Assembly (NCBI GenBank): GCA_029931535.1
Contig: JAQPZY010001346.1
Span: 1,984,001-2,048,000 of the forward strand
DNA: 64,000 nucleotides
Reading direction: 5' to 3'
Origin: Margaritifera margaritifera
Taxonomy: Eukaryota > Mollusca > Bivalvia > Unionida > Margaritiferidae
Shown here: positions 26,123-41,100 of the stretch, piece by piece
Position numbering within the stretch: the first letter of the stretch is position 1
How the letters are laid out: each line of letters starts with the position of its first letter
The notes under the pieces: generated by a model
Seen by the model: only the letters and a program-made list of their open reading frames with translations
The model's database searches: none
Told to the model about the DNA's origin: nothing
Position numbers and translations under genes: made by a program

Positions 26123-29100
26123 TATATAATATAATTAAGTACTACAAAGTATAAAAGGTGAGAGGAAGCCACCACCCAGGTTACTGTCCCATTGTTAGAG
26201 TTTGCTCACCTTTATTTCTTTTCTATAAATGGTGTTAGAAAGCCATAACATGCCAAAAAAATGTGAGAGGAAGCCATAACCTGTGTTATTTTCATGTTCT
26301 AATAACTAATCATTATGCACAATATAGCCACTACCAGCACAATATAACCAATCTGTTGTCACTTATATGAAATGACCACATTGTAATCACAAAGATGCTG
26401 CAAAATCCTACTGTAGAAATTCAGCAAATCTGCATATATCTCCCCCTGTTAAATAAAAAAATAAATATACATCTGGAGTACTTTTTGTTCTGTCTCACAA
26501 ATTAAATATTTGGATAAGCATGTGTAAAATGTTTTTATTCTTCTCCAAGCAACACATTCTTTTTAAGAAGTACAAAAACGATCCTATAATTAAAGAATTT
26601 ACTTACCAGAGTGTATACGCTGACACAGCTGCACCAGAGTTGCAACATATTTTTTCTGCAAGAGGTAACTATCCACCTCTATTTGTCTGATCTTCACTGC
26701 CCTGGCAACATTAAATTTTTCCAAAATTTGTTTTTCAGATTTTTCAAACATAATCATGATCAGTTCCTGAAACTTGTTTTCTCCATCTTTGATTACACTG
26801 AGGTCTTTGAGGGTGACCGTCCCATTTTCAAGAGCATGCATTTTTTGATCTATCACAGATATGGCTTGTGTCAGTTCCTGAATGCAAAGCTGGGATAGAT
26901 GGTACACTTTCTTTTCATCTCCATCTGTAAGAGAGGGGAAAAACTTGATAAATAGTAATTAGTCTTTTCTAGGATGAATGTCACTGTCATCTTAAAGTGC
27001 TATGTGATGGCTAACCAGAATGTAATGAACAATTACATATATGACTTGCCTCTAAGACACTTTTAGAACACTCAAACAGCCACTGTAAACATTAATTATA
27101 AAGAAAAAAAATCTGACTAAAGTGATCTTGAACTATGAAATTTTGGCCCCTGTGACAAAGCATAAAAGACATAAAACAATAAACAAAAAGGCCAGGACTT
27201 GCATGACAAGCCCACTATCAAGCACTGCTGCAAAATGGTTGACCTTGATTCCCAAGGTCAAAAGGTCGAGTGACCATGTCACAGAATGAATTATCTTACC
27301 TTTATAATGATTCTTCCAAAGTATGAACAAAATCCATCATAGGGTTTGGGAAATATAAGCAAATGAAAAAATACAATAAAACCTAAATACAAATGTTCTA
27401 TGACTGTGACCATGACCAAAACGTAAAAGGGGCAAGCTAGCATGTCATATAATGAATTGTCTTTGTTTCATAATGATTCATCCCAAGTATGATGAAATCT
27501 ATCAAGTGATGTAGGAAAATATATGCTAATGAAAACTTTTAACCAAAACCTTAACAATTTGCTTACAGAACATTTTGAGAAAGTGTGAAAAAGGTGTCCA
27601 GGTCAGGATGTGCTGTAGAATGATTCTGTCATCCTCCATATCCCTCCTCTTCATTGCAGCCTCCCACTCTCTTTCATACAAACTAGACAAAAGTCTACCA
27701 AAGCGCTCTCTTTCATGGCTTTCAAGCCGATGCATTTGAGCACTGTACCCTGTCTCTATTGCCTACAAAATATAACATGAGACATGCATTTCCCTCTACA
27801 GTAACGAAATGAAAAAATGAAACATATTTTATCTAGCAGACATTTTGCTTTCTCATTTCTCATTTGCCAAGCTAATACAAAGGTTAACCCTTTAATGCAG
27901 AATCATGCCTTTCAATGCTAGGCCCTTTAATGCACCATCATGCCTTTCAATGCTAGGCCCTTTAATGCACCATCATGCCTTTCAATGCTAGGCCCTTTAA
28001 TGCAGAATCATGCCTTTCTATGCCTTTCACATCAAAGCAGCTCAAGAAACCCAGTACTACCAAATAAAGTATTTACATCCATAACTATCACTTATAAGAC
28101 TGAGAAAATAAAACAAGAGTAAATATGAAGAAATTCTTTAGTTTAATCACACAATTAAAACAACTGCACAGTTCAATGTATACTCATCTGTTCAATGTAA
28201 CAGCATGTCTGCCATTTGTAAACATGTGCTTAGTATTCATGGGCACATTAAGTCATTTGAAATTTTTCATGTCACAGTTGAAAGATTTTTAATAATATGG
28301 AGAAGAAAAAATGTCACTTTGAACTCCACAACAAGGCCATATGCTAAAAATACCATGACATGTTTTCTCTTCTTAAGTTAATTTCTGCAATTTCAGCATG
28401 CAAATATGACCAACAACCAATGATCTCTCAAAAATATGGATTCTATAATTTAGTTCCTAATTTCAAGATTCAGAAGACAAAAAGATATACAAATGCAGGG
28501 CTTTAAAAATGTTAGAAAAGTCAGCTTGCCCAGGGCAAGCTGAATGTGAAATTTAACTTGCCCTTCAGAGATTAGAGCTTGCCCCAAAATATGACAGCAT
28601 AATCTAAAGTTAAAAACAAAGGTAAAATAAAATATGGGCCGTTTTAAGGAAATCATGTTCTATTTATTTTACAAATCAAGAACTTTTCTTTCATTTTTAC
28701 ATCTGTTTGCACCCTAATGTATGTGGCCTCAGGGGATAGACTATTACTATTTCTATCTCTAGAAACAATTACTACACTAGAAAGTTTTGCACAGCATCTT
28801 CTAGTATGTTACAAGTGTCATTAGATTTACTAAGTCTTTTAGGACTGTCTACATAACCATGTTCATTGAGTGTGTGTAAATTAGCATACAGATGACAATG
28901 ATGTGGATAGTCATTACAGGTCGAACACACAGCCACCAGAACAAAAAAAGGATTTCTAGTGCCAAACATTTAAGATGCAGAATTATAGCTAGTAATAGCA
29001 GAATCTGAGGCAATTTCTTCCTTGTTGGGCCATCAGTTCATATACATTAGGCACAGCTTTTCTTTATGTCCATACCAACCACACAAGTTGTACTGTATTC

Positions 29101-32100
29101 CTTTCCCATGGACATGAGCCCTGTGTCCTTCTTCCCCACATTAGAAGCAGTAATTTTGAGCTGGCATTTTTAGGATGTTTATGTAACTGCCAATGTCTTT
29201 GAGAAGAGCTACAGAACCCTTCTGATTTTAAATGAATGTGATCTCTTTGATAGTACTCATGTCATACACCACCATCAAGATTGAGAAAGATCTCATTATG
29301 ATTGATGAAGAGCAGCCCAAAAGTTTTCACATATAGTCTGCAGAAGCAAATTGATTATATCCACATCAGCATCTCTGTGTGGTGGTAGTCCAGACATAAC
29401 CAGATTTGTGTCATGGATGCAGTAAGCCTGGACTGAATAAAATAAACTTTCAACTTCCTTCATTGTTTCTAAGAGAGTAACCACAGCTGTAATGATTGCC
29501 ACTGACAATTATTATAACTGTCTTGTAAGGAGTTACATCCATTTTTATCAAAGCCTCTGTAATTGTTCTAATTTTGGCTCCTCTGTGAGTGCGGACATCA
29601 GTGTCTCTTAAACCATGAGTTTTTATTCCTTTTAGTAGTGATGAGCCAATAGGTAGAGTCTTTCTGCCATGAGTAATTTTCGGCCTCTTTTGGTAATATG
29701 GGCTTGGGTTTTGACCTATTGCTCTGTGCATTTTGTTTGCGAATCAGTTGATCATATATTGGGGTTTCTACATCCATCTGTATTTCTCATTTTTCTTCAT
29801 TTATTGCAGGAATTGGTGTTGTTTGTTTGTGACTCAGTGGAACATGTATTGGGCTTTGTTTCTATACAGGCATCCTTTGATCCCTGCGTATTGCTTAATT
29901 GTTCTTGTAGCATTTTGATTTGGCTTACTTATCTCAGACTGTATATGTAAAGATCTATTAGGTATTAATTGTATTAATTGTTGGTCATTTGAATGTCTTG
30001 CATCATTATACTGGACATTAAATGCAGGACAAATTATTAGTTTCCTTTCTTGTGATTGGGGTTGAACAGCTCATTAGCAACATGAAAACCCATTTAATGC
30101 TACAGTTGTGTGAATAAAAAAAAATATGAACTTAAAACTGCATTGCAAAAAGTAACTTTGTCATATTTTGAATATCAACCTTGCTCCAATAGTTATCTAT
30201 TATCTTCATATATACTCTGATATTTGTGATTTTTGTTATAAAATACTATTTCCTTATTTTAATTTCTAATATGGCAGTGGGGGGTGTAATCAAAATTTTA
30301 GTTTTTGTGGTGGTACCTCAAGAATAATTAAAGTTTCGGTGGTGGTACCCTCACAAATGAACAATCCTGCCCCCCATCCCCCACCCACATCCATGACTTT
30401 TTCCTGGAATAGCCAGTTGTATAAAAACCATGGTCAACTTGTCTTGGGCCAAATTACTAATAGTCTGTGTTGTCCAATCTTAACCAAACCAATAAAAAAA
30501 ATGAACATTCTTCTGGAGGCATTAGCTGCATTTTTTCCATTATACACAAGTGATGTTTACAATTATTTTCTTATTCTGACATTTTTAGCCAAAGTGCATG
30601 GCAAATATACAAGTATAACAAATTCTGACTAGGAAGAAAAACAAGAAGGAGATCATTGTTATCTCCTTTTTGTTGGCATTAATTTGTATTTGCTGATTTC
30701 CTCCATAAAGGCAGAAAAACACTAAGCAGGGGTTGAAAATCTCTACAAATAAACTTACCCAGTCTGACAATTACTAAATATTTTACTTGCCCAGAATGAA
30801 CTCTTACTCAACCAGTTATTATAGAACAAGAGGACTGTGAAAAGTACATTATACATCCAACTCATATTTAACAGTCCTCTATATAGGTACTAATAGGGCA
30901 TGGTTGACTCTTGTGTATTTTTAATAAGTGTATAGAAATATCAATGGGAACCTCTGTGTGAACAAAAGTTGGTCTTGTATAGAAGAAATTTCTAGTATAG
31001 TCTTACCTTAAAAGCAAGCTGATTCAAACAATTCTGCACACATGGGTGAAAAGTTTCCACTTTTCTGCAATAAAGCTCAATCAAGAGATTTGTGCCAGAT
31101 GTGTCCTGCAGTATCTGAAAAGTAAGTGTGATGCAAAACGAAACCACCAAAAAGGAACTAGATGTCAGAGACATGCATATCCCCACATTTGAGGCATGTT
31201 AATGACTATAATTTATCTAATTTTTCATACACTATCTATTCTTAAAAATCATAATCAATTAAATGTATCATATATTTTTGGGCACCAAACTTAGTATTTT
31301 TCATAGAATCCTTTAAATTACTTTACAAAAAAACTTTGAATTAAACTGTTTATGTGTGAAGAAATGGTAAAAAAGATTGCACTATTTTTTCCAAAAAAGA
31401 ATCAGAATTAAATCACATATAATTCAGGCAATGTTTTTTTATTTTAATATTTTTTTTTATACCTGAATCAAGAAAAAGTTCACTTTTTACAGCTTAAAAA
31501 AATACCAATGTATGATTGAGAGTTATCAAATGACCAATGTCTTGTATGCATTGGTTTTATCAAATCTCATCTGAAAATCAAGAGTCCATCAAAGGAGCTA
31601 ATACTCTACTGACCAAAAAGAATTTCCAGAATTCAAGATAAGACCATTTCTTCTTTTAAACTGCAGAGTGTTGACTGTTTAAACCACTTCTGATATTTTT
31701 GAGCAATAAAAAGTTTTTCAAATCAGCAATAGTGGTGGTCATATTAGACGTAAGATCAGCATCATTTTCATTTGGGACCAACTGGACATCATTAGAAGTC
31801 TTTTGGTGAAAACCCCGTGTGAATATGACCATCCATTCAAAAGAAGTTAGCAATAACAAGAATTTCAAGATGGCCACTGGCCATATTGGATGTTAGATTG
31901 GCATCATTTTCATTTAGGCCCAACTAGACACCACAAGAAGTTTTCTGGTGAAAACCCCATGTCAATAAGACCTTCCATTTAGCATAAGTAGCAATAACAA
32001 GATTTTAAAGATGGATACTGTGGTTGACATATAGGCTGTCAGATCAGCTCTATTTTCATTTAGGACCAACTAGACATCATATTAAGTTTTCTGGTGAAAA

Positions 32101-35100
32101 CCCCATGTCAAGATGAATTTCCATTTAGGAGGAGTAACCACAATAAGAGTTTTAAGATAATAACCATGGTGTTCATACTGGATGTTAGATCAATACCATT
32201 TTCATTTAGGACCAACTAGACATCCCAATTAGTCGTTTGCTGAAAACCCAATGATGATATCACCATCCACCAAGGAGAATATGACTTTCCATTCAGAAGG
32301 AGTAGCCATAACAAGATTTTCAAGATGGCTGCCAAATTGGACATCGGATAGGCACCATTTTCATTTAATACCAACTAAACATCATAAGAAGTATTTTATT
32401 GACCATCCATGCAGGAGGAGAAGCAATAACAAGATTTTCAAGATGATGGCTGTATTGGATGTCCAAGTGGCACCATTTTCATTTAGGACCAACTAAACAT
32501 CATACAAAGTCTTCGAGTGAAAAGCGGATGCTGATATAACCATCCATTCAGTGTCAACATGACCCTCCATTCAGGAGGAGTAGCAATAACAAGATTTCAA
32601 AATGGCCACTGTGATGGCCATACTGGATGTCCAAATGGCACCATTTTAATTTAGACACAACTAGACATTGGATAAATGCGTTTGTAAAGTTTCATAGCAA
32701 TCCTCCAAGTAGTTTAGGAGGAGTAGCAATAACAAACTTGTGCTAACAGATGGATGAACGATGGACAAAGGACAACAGGCCATCTCTTTCTACTTTATGA
32801 CTAGAGGAGCTAAAAATCTGTCTAGTCAAAGATGTATGGTCTATGTAAATATTTTTTAAGACCTCGTATATAGTGTTTTTATAAATTTATGTGAGTTTAT
32901 TAGCAAGGAATTAAGTATTTGAATTTAAATTGTATCTAGCATAGCAAATTCTTGAGGTTTGAAATTTATGCAACACTAATTAGTAACCTTGACAAAATAT
33001 ACAATATAATTGTTTTATTTTAGCTTTCCTTATGTTATTCTTAGAATAATTTTTTTAATTGAAAGCCGACTCATAAGGATCTATGCTGGGATGATTAAAA
33101 AGTATGCCTCTTTGAGCACATTTTCATGGGAATTATTATGGATTCACTGTTACAAATGCTTTAAGATCAGTTGGTAAGTACACAGTCATCTACTTTAAAT
33201 ATTCATACTTTTCATTTGCTGATTTTATTATAGATGTATGTACCAATGCATGGTTCTCTGCAAAAAAAAAATTAATTATGGCATCACTGTGATTAAGTAT
33301 TTCACGATTAATAAACATCAACTTCAGTTGGTAACAGTCTTTCATGCCCAGTTTTACACTCACCCTTATTCCTCATCTTGTACAGCCTATACATGTACAA
33401 CATTTTTTTATATAAAACTTTACCTCTCTTCTAAGAATCTGATTAAGATCTTTCTCTGCATCTGAATTCCAATCTTCTTTCACAGCTTCTGATGGGAGAT
33501 CATTGGGTACAAATATTGTGTCCCAGCACTGTGTAAAAAAAAAACAAGGATGTCATCAATGGCGTTCAATGAGAATTCCACAGCCGTTCATTCTAAAGCA
33601 AGCATAAAGAAAAGTAAATGTCACTTTTAACATAAAGAAAGTCTTCTGAGAAGAAAATGTAGGCAAGAACATGCAGTTCATCTAAATGGTATGAATGTTT
33701 TACAACTAAACACATTCAGTACTTGGGCAGAAAAGAGTACAGAACTAATTCAATTGTCATTTACTCAAACTAAGAAAGGAAAAAAGATAATAGAAAAGAA
33801 AAAGTTTACCAAATTTGTTTTGAAGTAGTGTAAACAATTGTGAAACTGAACCATTTGCAGCCCCAGTAAAGCCATCATTTAAGTTAAAAACAGACTTAAA
33901 AGGATTTAAGGCTACTATTTTATGGGAATGCAAAATCCTGAATGAAATGAAAGCTCTCTGACAATGAGTAAAATCTTTAACTTTCAATATTAAAATTGAA
34001 CATGAAAAATTACTCATACCTACCTTTAGAGAGCTTTCTAGAGAGGCCTTCCAGTCTTTGAGGTAATGTACATGCCATCTCCTAACATCACCACACAATA
34101 CTTTAAGAATATTTAAGTGGTCAGACTGCTTCAGAGTGTTTGGTTTCTCTGAGCTCTGATTCTTTTGGATCACATCATAAGCAGCAACAGCATGTAAAAA
34201 GATCTGCACTGCACCAGTTACCAGAAATTGCATACTTGATCCAAGGGTCTCTTTAAGTAGAGCACCAGCTATTTTGTAGAACATCCTATGTTTAATCAGC
34301 TCTGTTCTGGAACTTATTGTCAGAAAAAAAGAAAAAAGATCAGGTATCCTGCATTGATTTCAGAGGTTGACTGAGTTAGCATTTTACACATAGACATCTA
34401 ATTTTTAATTTTGAAAAAATTTGAGTGAAAATGCCACTCAGAAGCTCTGTGAATAGTAAGGGAGATGCCTGTTGAAAATGGTGATGAGAAATTTTTACAA
34501 AATTAAGAAATTGTCATATATAAATAAACTGTACGTCATAATGTTTCAAGATGATCTACAACTGTCCGTATGGTGTTAAACCTTTCTTTCCTGAAATCTA
34601 TAAGAAGACTTCAGTCTTTGTCTCACATTAAAGAAAAAAATGCAATTTCATAGAAATCAAGAGCCAAGCTGAGTCATGATGCTAAAGCCACTCAGTATTC
34701 CACCTGCCATCTCACGTTGTCTTACCTTTAGTCACTGCCATGCTATGTGTTAATTGTAAGAGGTTTAAAATTTCTAGTTAGCTTATGCATGCACCTGGTT
34801 GATCAACCATAGCTTTTATTGATTTACTAACTTAAAATCTGCTAGCTTTACTTAATTTCTGTCAATCAAAATCAAGATTACAAAGGACTAGTGATAATCA
34901 CATTATCTAACAGGCCAGATTTATATACTTTAGTGCAAATGGAAATGGGAGAAATTAACAAAGAAAATCTATGAAAATCTACTACCAGTGAACATTACTT
35001 CTGATTCAGTTGTCTTCATGGTTTGAATTGGATGATATAGCAGATAGCAACATCAATTTGGAAATTTAACTTGATAAAATTCCAATGATGAGGAGGAAGA

Positions 35101-38100
35101 GGAGGAAGAAGCTCAGGATCTGCCAGGAAAGTGGAATGTGAATGATAGAAACAAGCTAGATATGGGGGAGTTGATAGGGCCAGAACCAGAACCAAAGGAG
35201 TTTAACTTCTTTGAGCTTTTTTTTCCTTTACATTTAATACAAATTTTAGCAACTCAGTCAAATTTATATACCAGTCAGAAACCGGAAAATGGGCAAGCAA
35301 ATAGAAACTGGAGGAAAATCACAACAAAAGAAATGAAAGCCTGGCTGGGTATACATATCTACATTAGCATTTTGCAGTTGCCCCAAATACAGTAGGACCC
35401 CGCTATAGCACGCTTCATTATAGCATGAATTCGGATATAACACGATCGTGGCATGGCTCCCGAAATTTCATCTATTTTTCATACATGACAAAAAAAAACA
35501 TTTTTTTTCTTCAAAGTACGAAAAATAATGTGTAAAAAATTAATTATCATTTTGGGGAAGAGATCGTGTATGAATTCGGATATAATATGATCGTGGCGTG
35601 GCTCCCAAAATTATACAATAATTTCGCCAATTTCTTGAACTACTGCAAAGTTTTGTGCCAAAATAAACAAGAGTTTGATTTAATAATTTGGCAAGCTATA
35701 TTGTATTCTTGAAGAAAAAGTGTCTTATGATTGCATCTTTCTTTATATGAATAAAGATGCTGAACATTTCTATTTGTGAATGTTTATTTCAAATAAGTCA
35801 GTAGTCAATCACTGCACTTTGATCTTAGTTTATTTTTGAAAGATGTCAGCTCATTTTAAAGCTGATAAGTGTTAAATCTTATTATTACTGATACATGAAC
35901 AATAAAGTCATTAAGTCTTCTTTGTGTTTGTCTTCAATACATTCTGTGTACAATCGTTGCTCAAACAATAGCCGACATATGTTTGCTCATTCAACTGCAT
36001 ACCCAGCCAAGCACCAAACAATGCAGTGGTTGATAAAAGATTCACACTTGAATTTATAAATCAATTAATTTAAGTCATTGACAATGATCAAAGTCAATCT
36101 CAAAGCTAAAAGTTGTTCAAACCATGCGGCAATGATTTATAAAACATAAAAAAATTGAAAGCCGCCAACGCGCACACGTGGCTTGGCAGTGTTGTTAGAC
36201 AATATCCATGCAATCAGTTGACCAGTGAATAATATTGTACATTCCCTATAAAAATGACCCCATTGTTGATTAACAATTGTTCTTGCAGTAGTCGTTCAAA
36301 CAAATAGGTGTCAGAGTTTTAATTAGTAGTTATTTACAATGGATAACAGTACACAGAAACGTAAAGCTTTTACTGTTACAGAGAAGCTTAAAGCCATGGA
36401 CAGGATTAAGTCCGGTGTTTCCACAAGTCAGATTTAATTCCCAAGTGATATTTCCCCAAGTTATCTGCCAGTGTACATTGGCCAATAAGCCTTTGGCTTG
36501 TAAAAGCACTCACTTTGTTTTCAAGTTGACAATCCTTTTGATCGAGCCACCAATCTAATAATTGTTCAGTGCCAAGTAGAGTTCTACAACTTCCTGTGCA
36601 TATACTTTGACCTTAATCCCTTAGCTTGTAAAGGCACCACACTCTTTGTTTTCCCACATGACAACCCTTTGATCAAGCCACGAGTTTGATACTTGTTCAG
36701 TGCCAAGTAACAGAGGGTGGTTATTTGAACTCCCTGTGATCTTGCCGCACAATTGACACATGTCCAGTTGCATCCTTTAATAGATTTCTGACTTTATGAT
36801 CAAAGTGTTACTTGCAGAGCCCAAGCTAGATCTCTGCATAAACACCCGCATATGACAGTAAAGCTGAGGAATCGGAGTCGGACGTGATTTACAATGACTA
36901 GACGACGACAATTTACAATGACTAGACGACGATGTAGGATTTCAGAACTTTATCAGACAATGATATTATACTTCTGTGTGGATATTTTCAATGGAATTAT
37001 TGTGGACTCACTCCTACGCATGCCATGAGATCGGTTGGTGAGTACACATGTCGATCCTTTAACTATTCATGCTACACAATAGACATGTACATATAAATGT
37101 ACCAATGCACGGTTCTCAGAATAAAGTAAAATATTATATGTGCAATCTCTGTTTTCACTGCATGTGTATTTCTCGTTTAATATGCATTGATTTAAGATGG
37201 TAACTGTGCCAATGAAGCACATTGTTTTGAGCCCACAATTTACCCCCCCCCCCCCCCCCGATTTTTTTGGTGCATGCATCATTTTCTTCAGCTAAATGAC
37301 TTGGTTTTGTCTAGGTTGGTTATAGCATGGTTCGGGACATAGCACGATCTCATTTTGTGGACCCCGACCATCATGCTATGGCGGGGTCCTACTGTAGCAA
37401 TGAATTAGTCAAATGATGTGATGATCGGAAACCTACCAATCAGAAAAAATAATGAAGAACAACAGATCTGACAAATATACTCAGTACTTTCATGTAAATG
37501 ACAGCAGACCAAAGACAACCAGAGGGCATGATAACTTACTGCTATGGAAATGCGTTTGACCAACTATAACTCTCATCAGACCCTGTTTTCACAAAACTCC
37601 TCAAATGGAGTGCACACTCAAACCCAAACTTTGACAGTTAAAATAAATAAACTAATTGAAATGCACAAGATTTCAAAGTAACAATAAATTTAGACACAGA
37701 CTCTGAGCTATATTGATGATGTATAGTTTACTTGTAAAAATGTAACAAATATAAGACTTATGACAGAAGTAATTTTTAGTCTGAGTGAGCACTCACATTG
37801 AGGAATTTTCTGAATATGGGGCATGAACACCAATAATGACAAGTCTATGATAAAATTCAGAGGACACCTTGCATTCTGTCAGCACTTACCTGCAAAACCA
37901 TCAAAGTATGGAATATAGGTGAGATGCTCCAACAAATGGTTACACAAATGAATTTAAAGTTTATATGGGGAAGGAGAGTGCCAACAGAGAAGCTGGCCTT
38001 GCAACCAAAGTACCGGTAGTATGAGATCTAACAGAAAACATCAGGGACAGGAATCACATTGTCAAAATAGACAATTACTTCACTAATCCTGATTTACATG

Positions 38101-41100
38101 AGAGGCTGTTACTATGTGGCACATACTGACAGTGAATTATGAGGCCAAATAGGTCAATATGTTTTTAAGCACATTTTCTACAGAAGAAAGTTGCAAAGAA
38201 TCAGGGTGACTACAAGACAGTGTCTAACAAGCCATCTAGCAGCTGAATGATAAAAAGTCCATATATATATGCTCTATACTGCAGACAATGAATTCTGATG
38301 TGCAGAGAAAAAGCGGAAATGAAAGCATGAGAGAGATTCAAGTACCCATCATCATTCCAGGGTACAAGAAGAATATAAATGATGTGGATCAAACTGATCA
38401 AATGCAGACAGAATCCAGTACTTACAGAACTGCTCTACCTCTATTGGTTTTTCTTTTTGCTTTGATATTAATCAATTACTTTCTTATGAAAGAATCCAGA
38501 CATTTCTCACAGAAAAGGAAAGTGAGAACAATGGATTTTCGAATGAACTTGGCTAAGCAACTTATCAGGACTTACCAGGAAAATGTGCATGTGCCCCTTC
38601 CCTGTGAATGGCAATTGCCACATTAAATGAAAACATGGATGATACAAACAGTGTAGTTAATCAAAAAGGAGATGGGAGATTGTAAATGAGCGTGCTGGTT
38701 GTTGAGGCAATATGTGTGTTGACTGCTTCAGACCATATCATATGGATCTTCTGAAGAAATGAGTGAATTATGACAGTGACAAAAAGGCTTAAATTCTTGT
38801 ATATATGTAAATAACTGTGAAAATGTGAATGGATGAATAAGAAAGACTCTTAAACAGTATGTATTGTGTTAATTAATTCCTTTTGGACCTTCTTACATTG
38901 ATTTTACCTGGACCTATTGACTTATTTTAAGTGAATTTTCATTCTGAGCTAATTTTCTTATTTTTATTTTTATTTATATAATTAATACAAATATTACACT
39001 TCCTGTTAGCATATTCACTCTGTGACAATTTTGGTACATTACAGGAAATTTGGGAAATAAATAGGTTAAGAGCAGTAACTTTTAATAGGGGGTCCCTAGA
39101 GTGAAAAGCCAGGTGGGGCTTAAGTTAGCAGTTACCTATAGGGATCAGTGGCCCAGTAGATCCAGGAATGAATGAGTTAAGGACAATCAAGGCTCGTTAT
39201 ATGTTTTCATGATAAATTGGCAAAAGACATTACACCTGATATAACCCATAAATTGATATAAAGTCAACAAGTTAGTCTAAAATTGTACATGAACAGGTGC
39301 TCATAAATTATCCCTTATTCTGTAACCTGTGCTGGTTACAACATACTTTAAGTTCATTGATTGTCACAGGCATCATATTTCATGGTGTTGTAAAACCAGG
39401 GACAAAAGTCCAAAGCAGGCCTGATACTGCTCACCTGGCATACAAAACTAAACTATTTACATAAGCATGCTCATGTGGCATTGTAAGAACACAACTTTAA
39501 GTAAACTAGAGCAATGGATACATCACAAATTGACCAGCCAACTCAAATTTCTTCGCAGGACCATAAACAGCAAACTTCTTGGAAAACAAAGTAAAATATG
39601 CATTTTGATGCCATATTTTCTCCAAATGATGACATGGTATGCTAGAAATCCAACTTTTTCAAGGTCTCATTAATATAAAGCAGCATGAAAATTTGGTTGA
39701 AATCCTGTAATTCTTGGTAAAGTAATGCTGCAGAAACCACAGTCAGGAGGTCATGCAAATAGGGGCCATAACACATTAAATGATAATGTGAAGTGCTGGA
39801 AATGAAATCCTTGGTAAAGTAATGCTGTGTGCTGTATGTGTGTGTGAAAGGGTCGGGGAGGCATAACTCCTATATATGAAGTTGAGGCATATAAAAAAAT
39901 CAAACTAATTTAAGGTCATAGTCATATAAAGGTGCATGCTAAATTTGGCTGAAATCCAAAAATCCTTTGCAAAGTTATGATATAGAAACCAAACCTAGTA
40001 ACATAGAAAATCAGAGCAACAATTCTTGTTATATTATGGAATGCTGGAAATCAAACCCATTCAAAGCCTCATAAATATAAAGATGCAGGCCAAATTTAGT
40101 TGAAATCCAACAATCCTTGGTAAAATCATGATGCTGAAACCAAGCACAGCAGTACAAGTCAGACAATCAAGGGGAAAAACTCCTGCAAATGGTGACATGA
40201 AATGCTGGAAATCAAGTCATTAAAAGTCTCATCAACATAGAGGTGCAAACTAAATTTGGCTACAATTAAAAAATCCCTCATAACGTTATGCTGCAAAAGC
40301 CAAAGTCACGACTATAGGCAATCAGGGGCACAACTCCTGTAAATATACTGTGGAAAACTGGAAATCAAAGTTTTTCTAGGCTCCATTTGGTTGGACTCCT
40401 GCAAACCCAGGTAAAGTTATGCTGCAGAAACCAAACTCAGGAGGACATGCAACCATTGATGCATAACTCATGTAAATGATCTTATGGAACACTGGAAAGT
40501 GAACTCATTCAAGGTCTGATCAATATAAAGCTGCATGCCAAATTTGGTTGAAATCCAATGTACCATGATAACGCTATCCTTCGGAAACCAAAGTCAGAAA
40601 AATGGTTGGTTAGTTGATTTTTTAATGGCACTTTAACACATTACTGGCTAGACCATGCCAAGGAAATGGGAGCCAAGTGTCTTTCCCAAGGATTCACCAA
40701 GGCAGCTGATCCGGATTGACCTGGGTTTGTATCCAACCCATAAATCTTGGATTACGAGTCTAATGCTAGTGCAACACCCAATCAGGTGGACAGGGAATTA
40801 GGGTACATAAGTCCTGAAAATGATCTCACGGAACACTGAAAATCAAACTCATTCAAGGTCTCATTAATATAGAGATGCATAAAAATTTAGCTGAACTCTA
40901 ACAACCCTTGGTAAATTTAAGCTGTAGAAACAAACATGAGAACAATGGGTAATCAGGGGCCATAGCTCCTCTAAATGATAACACTGAAGGCTGGAAATCA
41001 AACTCATGCAAGGTCTCATCAATATAAATCTGCATACCAAATTTAGTTAAAATCCAAGAATTCCCAGGAAAGTAATCTACCAGAAACTAGATTTGTATGG

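Larger units (their letters stand above)
35390..37394. mobile_element. Tigger/pogo-like transposon inserted in the piggyBac pseudogene
   Basis: It is 2,005 bp. Terminal inverted repeats CAGTAGGACCCCGCTATAGC and CAGTAGGACCCCGCCATAGC (inverse of the right end) differ at one base. TA flanks both sides (35388-35389 and 37395-37396). At 36.34 kb an ATG opens a short frame, MDNSTQKRKAFTVTEKLKAM DRIKSGVSTSQI, matching the start of the CENP-B/Tigger helix-turn-helix, then a stop. The rest of the transposase is gone, so it is non-autonomous. Internal blocks at 36.45-36.60 and 36.60-36.75 kb are a diverged duplication. Confidence 0.92.
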
